Shown in pieces: positions 1-5,236 of a DNA stretch of 5,672 bases. Below the pieces are notes generated by a model. That model ran no database searches and was not told the DNA's origin. It saw only the letters and a list, made by a program, of their open reading frames with translations. A program made the translations under genes and the position numbers. Position 1 is the first letter of the stretch; the number at the start of each line of letters is the position of its first letter. The stretch lies in assembly GCA_007121575.1 (NCBI GenBank), contig SKKJ01000153.1:1-5672 (forward strand), given 5' to 3'. Source of the stretch: Natronomonas sp. GTDB taxonomy: Archaea > Halobacteriota > Halobacteria > Halobacteriales > Haloarculaceae.

Positions 1-813
1 GAGTTCGGTCCGTATTTTCAACCGCTCGTCACCCCACTGGTGATCTTTTTGGTCTTCAGTTCGCTTCGGGGACTCGACCTCTCCGAGATTGACGCTTCAT
101 CATACGCGATGCTCGTGGTACTTTCGTTGGGGATTTCGTATGTGGTGTTACCGATTGGTGGAATCCGGATCACAGAGATCGCACTCAGCGATGGGGCGGT
201 TATCGGATTCGCGATCGCGCTCGCCGTGCCGACGACGGCGGGGAGTGCCATCATCTGGACCCGACTGTCCGGTGGGGACGTACAACTCGCGACGACGATT
301 TCGATCGTTTCGTTACTGGTCGCACCGATCGTGACGCCGATCGTGCTGACACAGCTCGTCGGCGCACAAGCGGCCGTCCCGCTGACTTCGATCCTAATCG
401 ATCTCCTGATAATCGTCGGCGGCGGCGCGCTGCTTTCGGTGATCGTTCCATCGGGCACGCTCTCGCCGCGAACGATCGACAGGGGTGCAACGATTTCGAT
501 CTTGGTCTTGATCTACGCGAGCGTTGCCGGGGTTGATGTCGCCGAGATCACGGTCGTACACCTTCTCAGCGTCGTCGGTGTCTCCGCCCTCCTCGTCGTC
601 TTCGGATTGCTCGTTTCACTCGCCTGTAAGTACGTATTCGGTCTGTCTCGAATCGAAACACTCCCGTTGTTCTTTACGAGTAGTTTGAAGAACCTCGGCA
701 TCGCGTTGCTCATTTCGCTCGCGTACGCCGATCCACTGGTCGTGTTTTCGATCATCGCATACTACGTGGTCCAACAACTTTCGGGGGCAGTTCTCTCGGA
801 TACCATCACATAG
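1..813 (+). CDS. BASS/SBF-like membrane transporter, C-terminal part (5' end outside window)
   Basis: The frame is open from base 1 and ends at TAG 811-813, giving 270 visible residues. The GTG at 40 is only the first start-like codon, so I treat the gene as cut by the window edge. The protein is almost entirely hydrophobic, with about nine likely membrane helices (roughly visible residues 8-23, 34-51, 66-78, 97-119, 127-149, 161-177, 184-208, 221-242, 245-263). Two features fit the bile acid:sodium symporter superfamily: the segment VPTTAGSAIIWTRLSGGDVQ (76-95), matching the conserved Pro/Gly/Ser/Thr stretch after the first inverted repeat, and SSLKNLGIALL (227-237), at the place of the second crossover motif. 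The family usually has 300-330 residues and about ten helices, so some 30-60 residues are probably missing. The substrate cannot be read from sequence. An ACR3-type arsenite exporter is less likely, because the only Cys (209) lies outside a typical ACR3 context. Confidence 0.65.
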   Translation, partial: EFGPYFQPLVTPLVIFLVFSSLRGLDLSEIDASSYAMLVVLSLGISYVVLPIGGIRITEIALSDGAVIGFAIALAVPTTAGSAIIWTRLSGGDVQLATTISIVSLLVAPIVTPIVLTQLVGAQAAVPLTSILIDLLIIVGGGALLSVIVPSGTLSPRTIDRGATISILVLIYASVAGVDVAEITVVHLLSVVGVSALLVVFGLLVSLACKYVFGLSRIETLPLFFTSSLKNLGIALLISLAYADPLVVFSIIAYYVVQQLSGAVLSDTIT

Positions 814-877
814 ATCGTTGATCGGTGGCGGGATTGAATGAAATACTGGACAGAAGCGTACACGCTACGCCCGTGAA

Positions 878-885
878 TTTATATA
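878..885 (+). promoter_or_regulatory. TATA box of the RNase H-like gene
   Basis: TTTATATA is centred about 27 nt before the ATG at 908. That spacing puts the transcription start at or next to the start codon, so the mRNA is probably leaderless. This is the best archaeal TATA match in the window. It lies in the 94-bp gap after the transporter gene, so the RNase H-like gene need not depend on read-through. Confidence 0.75.
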
Positions 886-907
886 CGTAGCGGATCCAAG
901 CCGAGAT

Positions 908-1573
908 ATGGCCGCCTACTGCCGGCCGGTATTGCGTAACCTCTTCGACGAATCGCCCACTCCGCACATCGCGCATCCACCGCGAACCCACCACCGAGAC
1001 TTTTATATCGCCACCGATGGGTCGTATCGGAACGATCGCTCGGGTGGGCTCGGCGTCGTTATCGAAACGCGCGACGGCGAGCGCGTTGTGCGACTCTCGG
1101 TGCCCGACACAGCGCCCGATAACAACGTCGCGGAGTATCGGGCGCTTCATCTCGGCTTAGACGTGCTCGCTGCACGGGTACCGGACGGCGCTCGCGTCGG
1201 CGTATTGGTCGATCACGACGACCTCGCAGCGAACGTTAATCGGGCGACACTAGCGGTAAACGGCCCCGATCTTCGGCCACCACACCCGTTCAAAGTACCA
1301 GGACGGAGCGATAATCACTGGCGGGGGATTCGCGCTCGTATCGCCGGGTTCGGCGAGATCCGGGCGGCACGCATCGACAGCGGCGATAACCCGGCACATC
1401 CGCTCGCGAATGCACCCGATCAGTACGCACACGTCAACTACGAACCGGATCGGTGTGTGCTCCCTCGTGATGACGAGCGCTGGCGTGCGCCAACCGACGA
1501 TCGATATCCACCACCGTCACGCGCGAACAGAGATCGATCGAAGGGACTGACCGGCGAGCCGGCATCGGACTGA
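908..1573 (+). CDS. Haloarchaeal RNase H-like protein
   Basis: The protein has 221 residues, starts at ATG 908 and ends at TGA 1571-1573. The start is supported by the TATA box 27 nt upstream. The RNase H fold is visible. Strand 1 holds YIATDGSY (33-40), where D37 is the first catalytic acid. NNVAEYRALHLGLDVLA (72-88) supplies E77 on the first helix, and VGVLVDHDDL (97-106) supplies D102 or D104. A PAHPLANAPDQYAH segment (162-175) stands where RNase HI has its last His/Asp motif. RNase H enzymes cut the RNA strand of RNA:DNA hybrids, removing primers and R-loops. The N-terminal 30 residues (FDESPTPHIAHPPRT) and the Pro/Arg-rich tail after about 188 are not part of the catalytic fold. The last acidic motif is non-canonical, so hydrolase activity is an inference. 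The gene converges on radB with a 6-bp gap. Confidence 0.75.
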   Translation: MAAYCRPVLRNLFDESPTPHIAHPPRTHHRDFYIATDGSYRNDRSGGLGVVIETRDGERVVRLSVPDTAPDNNVAEYRALHLGLDVLAARVPDGARVGVLVDHDDLAANVNRATLAVNGPDLRPPHPFKVPGRSDNHWRGIRARIAGFGEIRAARIDSGDNPAHPLANAPDQYAHVNYEPDRCVLPRDDERWRAPTDDRYPPPSRANRDRSKGLTGEPASD

Positions 1574-1579
1574 ACGCGA

Positions 1580-2284
1580 TTACGCCACGTCGTCTTCGAC
1601 GGCCTCGAGCCCGGTATTGGTGATCCGAAAGCGTGCCGTCTCGCCGGCCGCCTTCGCGCCGTGTTTTTCGAGCGTTGCACGCCGGTTCCCGCCACGAAAT
1701 CGCTCGAGTCGAAGAATCGTACCAGACCAATGGGTCAGCGTATGACCGCCGAGCGCGCGGGCGCGAGTTGAACCGGCCTCCGGATCGGTGTATACCTGAT
1801 TCGTGATGACGACTGCGAGATCGTGTCTTCGGGCGAACGCTAGCAGTTGTGTCACCTGCTTTGCGACGGCCCTGAGTGTCTCGCCTTCATCTTCGGCGTC
1901 TCGTTCGAGCCGATAAAACCCGGTTGCGCTGTCGAGAACGATCAGATCGACCCGTTCAGCGAGTTCACCAGCGTCGCGAACGGCTTGTTTCTGCTCTTCG
2001 AAATCGAGTGCGTCCGAGATGATAATCCGGCTCGCGATCGTCTCGAGATCGTCATCGTTCGCTGCGGCAGTCGCGAGCGCTTCGAACCGATCGACAGAGA
2101 TGCCTTCCGTATCGATGTACAGCGCGCTTCCACCGGCGGCAGCGACCTGCACTGCCGTAGAGAGTGCGAGGTTCGTCTTACCAGCCGCTGGCGGACCGTA
2201 CAGCTGCGTGACGACACCCCGCTCGACGCCACCGCCGAGCAGCGAATCAACCGTCGGACATCCCGTCGAGATCGGCTCGTTCAC
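1580..2284 (-). CDS. radB: DNA repair and recombination protein RadB
   Basis: RadB is an archaeal RecA/Rad51 paralogue that assists RadA in homologous recombination. It binds ATP but generally hydrolyses it weakly. I start it at GTG 2284 (234 residues, stop TAA 1582-1580). The frame is open upstream to a TTG at 2383, but that would add 33 residues ahead of the usual RadB N-terminus, NEPISTGCPTVDSLLGGG. A TATA-like element also lies 27 nt before the GTG. Walker A is GPPAAGKTN (30-38), an acidic DTEG follows at 58-61, and Walker B is LIVLDS (114-119). NQVYTD (162-167) and RALGGHTLTHW (176-186) correspond to the L1/L2 region and beyond. There is no N-terminal helix-hairpin-helix domain, which separates RadB from RadA. 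The length is normal for haloarchaeal RadB. It is divergent from the lipoprotein gene. Confidence 0.93.
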   Translation of the reverse strand: MNEPISTGCPTVDSLLGGGVERGVVTQLYGPPAAGKTNLALSTAVQVAAAGGSALYIDTEGISVDRFEALATAAANDDDLETIASRIIISDALDFEEQKQAVRDAGELAERVDLIVLDSATGFYRLERDAEDEGETLRAVAKQVTQLLAFARRHDLAVVITNQVYTDPEAGSTRARALGGHTLTHWSGTILRLERFRGGNRRATLEKHGAKAAGETARFRITNTGLEAVEDDVA

Positions 2285-2307
2285 GGCCGGTCTTTCGGCG
2301 TATTCGG

Positions 2308-2314
2308 TTAAAAA
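2308..2314 (-). promoter_or_regulatory. TATA-like element of radB
   Basis: On the minus strand this reads TTTTTAA within GGGTTTTTAACC. Its centre (about 2311) lies 27 nt before the GTG at 2284, which fits a leaderless transcript beginning at that codon. No comparable element lies before the upstream TTG at 2383, so this site decides the start. Confidence 0.55.
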
Positions 2315-2441
2315 CCCACGCACAGAGATCTGCGAGGATTCAGCTGGATGACGAACATCGACGGATCCGCACACGACCGACAAGGAGGTACGGAACGCGT
2401 TCTGAACTAGCCGATGGATTTAGGCCGACAACCATCCAACC

Positions 2442-2445
2442 GGAG
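2442..2445 (+). promoter_or_regulatory. Shine-Dalgarno-like GGAG of the lipoprotein gene
   Basis: GGAG ends 8 nt before the ATG at 2454, a good spacing for ribosome binding. A weak TATA-like TTTAGG (2419-2424) lies about 33 nt before the ATG and would allow a short 5' leader of around 6 nt. That leader would start after or within this site, so either the promoter lies further upstream or the GGAG is not used. Confidence 0.35.
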
Positions 2446-2453
2446 CAAAAGCG

Positions 2454-3110
2454 ATGGGAGTTAATCGACGTGCGTTCCTCGCGAGTGCAGGAGCGCTCAC
2501 TGGGACAGCACTTGCAGGCTGTAGCGAGGTGAACATCGACGAGCCATTGAGGTTCGAATCGACGCCGGCGTACATTTCCGACAGCGTGCTCGAAGAAACG
2601 GGATATGAAGAGCGTGATCGCGATGAGATACGGATCCAGCGATCGTTCGACGTCGGCGGCGACGATCGAACCGTGACCGTGACGAACCAACTCGTGACGT
2701 ATGAACAGTCCGTTACTACCGAAGTTTCAGTCCCAGAGGAACTATCGAACTCGGTGTTCGCAACGGTGACAACGCCGAGTATCGAACTTCTCGGTCAAGA
2801 GCTCAATCCGGTCGCGGAGATGTCGAACGAGGAACTCATCGAAGAGGCAGGGGACCAGTTCGGCCACATCGAAAACATCGAGATCAGCGGTGAAGCCGAG
2901 ATAACGATACTGGGCGAGGCGACGACACGGACACAATTCAATGCCGAGACGCAGTTGGCGGACGCGAACGTAGACGTGTATCTCCACGTCAACAACCCGG
3001 TGAAACGCGATGAAGAGTTTGTTTCCGGTGTCGGAGTACATCCTCAACGGCTGCCGGCGGAGGAGGCAGCCATCAGGAAGATGTTTGGAGGTATCGAAAG
3101 CGGCGGGTAG
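2454..3110 (+). CDS. Tat-exported haloarchaeal lipoprotein, DUF6517-like
   Basis: The protein has 218 residues, from ATG 2454 to TAG 3108-3110. The N-terminus is a twin-arginine lipoprotein signal: NRRAFL (4-9), a short Ala/Gly/Leu-rich core, and the lipobox LAGC ending at Cys23, which would be lipidated after cleavage. The mature protein is therefore expected on the outer face of the membrane after folded export, the usual haloarchaeal route. The body is rich in beta-prone stretches and acidic residues. It carries features I associate with the haloarchaeal DUF6517 family: SVLEETGYEE (43-52), a VTVTNQLVTYE segment, a TPSIELLGQELNPVAEMSNEEL stretch, and DVYLHVNNPV near the C-terminus. The length is typical of that group. 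The function is unknown and no catalytic motif is visible. The start gives an ideal Tat n-region, which supports the choice. It is divergent from radB across 169 bp. Confidence 0.8.
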   Translation: MGVNRRAFLASAGALTGTALAGCSEVNIDEPLRFESTPAYISDSVLEETGYEERDRDEIRIQRSFDVGGDDRTVTVTNQLVTYEQSVTTEVSVPEELSNSVFATVTTPSIELLGQELNPVAEMSNEELIEEAGDQFGHIENIEISGEAEITILGEATTRTQFNAETQLADANVDVYLHVNNPVKRDEEFVSGVGVHPQRLPAEEAAIRKMFGGIESGG

Positions 3111-3149
3111 CCGAACGGGAGATCGAGTAACCGAGCGAGAGCGAACAGA

Positions 3150-3155
3150 TATATT
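3150..3155 (+). promoter_or_regulatory. TATA box of the RuvC/YqgF-like gene
   Basis: ATATAT, within GATATATT, is centred about 27 nt before the GTG at 3179. This supports both a leaderless transcript and the choice of GTG as start. It lies in the 68-bp gap after the lipoprotein gene, so the downstream gene probably has its own promoter. Confidence 0.65.
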
Positions 3156-3178
3156 CGATCGGCACTGACGTTCACTGC

Positions 3179-3901
3179 GTGATCGTTGTCGCGACAGCGG
3201 ATTTCGAGATCTATCACGAAGTGGTGTGCGAACTTCGTGAGCGCAGCGTGAAATTTACCACGAGAGAGCCGAAGGCGGGCGTTCCGAACGACGCGGCGGT
3301 GGCGATCGTCGGCCCCGAAGATGTACATCCACCGATTCGGACGGTTCGGGCGAATCCGACCGAACCGCGTCAGGCCGTCGACGAGGCGCTCTCGCTACTT
3401 CGAGGCGAAGACGGACGGACGGTGATCGGGATCGATCCCGGAGACCGACCTGGAATCGCGGTGCTGTCCGGAAACACCGTCGTCGCCGCGTTTCAGGTGT
3501 CCGTCGACGAGGTCGCAAGCGTCGTTGAAAGGGAGACAGCGAACGCAGTCGATCCGCTCGTTCGAATCGGCGACGGGGCACGACTCAACGGCGCGGCGAT
3601 CATCGACGATATCGAGGGTGTGCCAATCGAACTGGTCGATGAGACGGGGACGACACCGTATCAGGGGAGAGGTGTTCGGGGAATGGGAGACGTGTTGGCG
3701 GCCGTTAATATCGCACAGCTCGAGGGCGAGGAGATCGAGTCGGTCGAGATCGAGCCGACGGCCGGCGAAATTCGGCAGATCCAAACCCGCTCGAGAGAGC
3801 AAAGCGAAACCGGCCGAAGTATCGATGAAACGCTGGCACGGAAGGTCGCGCTCGGAGAGCTCTCGATGTCGGACGCACTGTGGCAACACCGACACGAGTG
3901 A
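3179..3901 (+). CDS. RuvC/YqgF-like RNase H-fold protein of unknown function
   Basis: The protein has 240 residues, from GTG 3179 to TGA 3899-3901. The N-terminal 75 residues form a small alpha/beta unit that begins MIVVATADFEIYHEVV; I cannot name it. A second domain opens with TVIGIDPGDRPGIAVL (81-96), the first strand of the RNase H superfamily as in RuvC, YqgF and archaeal COG2433 proteins, with D86 as the likely metal ligand. VDETGTTP (153-160) resembles the YqgF VDER-x-TT motif. GMGDVLAAVNIA (168-179) supplies D171 at the place of the last acidic residue. The C-terminal part (about 190-240) is helical and charged, with SREQSETGRSIDETLARKVA and GELSMSDALWQH. A Holliday-junction or other structure-specific nuclease is possible, but the activity and substrate are inferred from the fold only. 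It is followed after 68 bp by S8e on the same strand. Confidence 0.75.
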   Translation: MIVVATADFEIYHEVVCELRERSVKFTTREPKAGVPNDAAVAIVGPEDVHPPIRTVRANPTEPRQAVDEALSLLRGEDGRTVIGIDPGDRPGIAVLSGNTVVAAFQVSVDEVASVVERETANAVDPLVRIGDGARLNGAAIIDDIEGVPIELVDETGTTPYQGRGVRGMGDVLAAVNIAQLEGEEIESVEIEPTAGEIRQIQTRSREQSETGRSIDETLARKVALGELSMSDALWQHRHE

Positions 3902-3940
3902 TCCGCTAGACGGTGACTTCGGCGGACCCAACCCGATCCA

Positions 3941-3948
3941 TTCAAGTA
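3941..3948 (+). promoter_or_regulatory. Weak TATA-like element before rps8e
   Basis: TTCAAGTA lies 22-29 nt before the ATG at 3970, the right place for a leaderless promoter but a poor match to the TTTAWA-like consensus. It is listed because ribosomal protein genes need strong expression and nothing better is visible in the 68-bp gap. Read-through from the preceding gene is the alternative. Confidence 0.3.
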
Positions 3949-3969
3949 CGCGCCGGGATACATTCCTGT

Positions 3970-4341
3970 ATGAACCACGCTCGATCCACGAAGAAGCGAA
4001 CGGGTGGTCGTCGTCGAAACGTTCGAAAAAAGCGCAAACACGAACTCGGTTCCGCGCCGACCGAAACGCAGGTCGGCGAGCACAAACTGAAAGTCGTCGA
4101 TACCCGCGGCGGGAACTCTAAAGTCCGAGCGGTCAAAGCGGATACCGCCAGCGTCGCGACGGATGATGGAGTCACGAGCGCGACGATCGAAGACGTCGTC
4201 GAAAACGCCTCGAATCCCAACTACGTCCGCCGGAACATCATCACGAAAGGCGCAATCATCGAGACCGACGCCGGCCGCGCCCGCGTTACGTCCCGCCCGG
4301 GACAGGACGGGCTCGTTAACGCGGTTTTACTCGACGAGTAA
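3970..4341 (+). CDS. rps8e: Small-subunit ribosomal protein S8e
   Basis: The protein has 123 residues, from ATG 3970 to TAA 4339-4341. S8e is shared by Archaea and eukaryotes (eS8) and binds rRNA in the 30S subunit. The N-terminus is the conserved basic tail: RSTKKRTGGRRRNVRKKRKH (5-24), followed by ELGSAPTET. The C-terminal half has the family signature NPNYVRRNIITKGAIIET (residues 81-98), then AGRARVTSRPGQ and a short end at VNAVLLDE. The length equals the usual archaeal form, which lacks the eukaryotic insertion. A longer frame is open from 3913, but its extra residues do not resemble S8e, so the ATG at 3970 is chosen. The protein is acidic in the middle, as is normal for a haloarchaeal ribosomal protein. 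Confidence 0.95.
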   Translation: MNHARSTKKRTGGRRRNVRKKRKHELGSAPTETQVGEHKLKVVDTRGGNSKVRAVKADTASVATDDGVTSATIEDVVENASNPNYVRRNIITKGAIIETDAGRARVTSRPGQDGLVNAVLLDE

Positions 4342-4354
4342 CACGGAATCGATG

Positions 4355-4360
4355 TTTTTT
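4355..4360 (+). terminator. Possible T-tract terminator after rps8e
   Basis: Six T residues lie 14-19 nt after the rps8e stop codon, with no strong hairpin ahead of them. Archaeal RNA polymerase can terminate on T-rich stretches alone. The position between two convergent genes (rps8e and the reductase, whose stop is at 4384-4382) fits a terminator, but a single short tract is modest evidence. Confidence 0.4.
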
Positions 4361-4381
4361 GACGAGTCAGGATTGCACCGT

Positions 4382-5236
4382 TCAACGAGTACGCGGTTTG
4401 AACGGGCAGTCATCCGTTAGACGTTGGAGTCGTCCGGTAACGAAACCGGCCAGTGCACGGGATTTCGACGGGCGATAGATCCGATCCATCTCTTCGTCTG
4501 TCAACTCGAAATCGAAGACGTCGAGGTTTTCGGCGAGGTGTTCTCGGCTCGTCGCCTTCGGAACCGTGAGGACGTTCGGCTGCTGGACGAGCCACCGCAA
4601 TGTGACCTGTGCGGCCGTCTTTTCGTACCGTTCGCCGATATCGGTGAGAATCGGGTCATTGAGGACGCCACCGTGGGCCAACGGAGAGTACGCCGTCAAC
4701 GCGAGATCGTGAATGCGGCAGTAATCGAGCACATCCGTTTGTGACCAATACGGGTTGTACTGCACCTGGTTCGTCACGAGATCGTGCTCGGAGAGTTCTC
4801 GTGCGCGGGCTAACCGATCGAGGTCGAAGTTCGAGACACCGATGTGTCGAACCTTCCCCTCGTCGACGAGTTCATTCATCGCCGCGAGCGTCTCTCGAAG
4901 AGGCGTTCGAATATTCGGCCAGTGGATCAACAGTAAATCGACGTAGTCGGTGCTGAGCTTTGCGAGACTTTCCTCTGTCGATCGACGAACGTCATCGTAT
5001 CCGCGATTTCGGTGGCCGAGTTTTGTCGTGAGGAAGATCGATTCCCGATCGACAGCCATATCTCTGAGAGCACTGCCGATCTGCCGCTCGTTCCGGTACT
5101 CTTGGGCGGTGTCAATATGGCGATAGCCGAGTTCCAGCGCCGTTCGGACGGTGTTTCGACATTGCTCGCCGGTGAGACGCCACGTTCCGAGGCCGATCGT
5201 TGGGATCTCAACGCCACGAACGGTGGTCACGTTCAT
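4382..5236 (-). CDS. Aldo/keto reductase
   Basis: Read from the ATG at 5236, this is a complete aldo/keto reductase of 284 residues ending at TGA 4384-4382. It is a soluble NAD(P)H-dependent TIM-barrel enzyme that reduces aldehydes and ketones, similar to 2,5-diketo-gluconate reductases. The N-terminus MNVTTVRGVEIPTIGLGTWR is the normal family start. The catalytic tetrad is intact: D42 and Y47 in HIDTAQEY, K72 in TTKLGH, and H105 in LLLIHWPN. Cofactor-binding elements are present: GVSNF (133-137), NQVQYNPY (156-163), SPLAHGG (184-190) and TVPKATSREHLAENLD (224-239). The substrate cannot be predicted. The same frame stays open upstream of this ATG into an unrelated coding sequence, described in the fusion entry. 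A TATA-like element before the ATG could allow separate expression of this part. GC is about 60%, like the rest of the left side. Confidence 0.88.
   Translation of the reverse strand: MNVTTVRGVEIPTIGLGTWRLTGEQCRNTVRTALELGYRHIDTAQEYRNERQIGSALRDMAVDRESIFLTTKLGHRNRGYDDVRRSTEESLAKLSTDYVDLLLIHWPNIRTPLRETLAAMNELVDEGKVRHIGVSNFDLDRLARARELSEHDLVTNQVQYNPYWSQTDVLDYCRIHDLALTAYSPLAHGGVLNDPILTDIGERYEKTAAQVTLRWLVQQPNVLTVPKATSREHLAENLDVFDFELTDEEMDRIYRPSKSRALAGFVTGRLQRLTDDCPFKPRTR

Noticed and set aside
18..458. Open minus-strand frame of 146 codons opposite the transporter
   Set aside because: Lies entirely antisense to a clear membrane protein. The low-complexity Ser/Thr/Ile/Pro composition is typical of an antisense shadow in GC-rich DNA.
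1847..2311. Open plus-strand frame of 154 codons opposite radB
   Set aside because: Antisense to a strongly conserved RadB with intact Walker motifs. The translation is rich in Arg/Cys and has no recognisable domain or promoter.
2382..2389. AAGGAGGT, a perfect anti-Shine-Dalgarno complement on the + strand
   Set aside because: No start codon follows at a usable distance, and it lies 64 nt before the lipoprotein ATG. Probably chance within the divergent intergenic region.
3728..3760. GATCGAG-type short repeats
   Set aside because: They encode Glu/Ile/Glu-rich residues inside the RuvC/YqgF-like gene, and GATC/CGAG words are common throughout this genome segment.
3395..3931. Open minus-strand frame of 178 codons opposite the RuvC/YqgF-like gene
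   Set aside because: Antisense shadow. The sense protein has family motifs and a TATA box, while this one has neither.
3525..4121. Plus-strand frame of 198 codons overlapping the RuvC/YqgF-like gene and rps8e
   Set aside because: Out of frame with both genes. The Arg/Ser-rich composition is typical of a frame-shifted shadow, and it would overlap a ribosomal protein gene.
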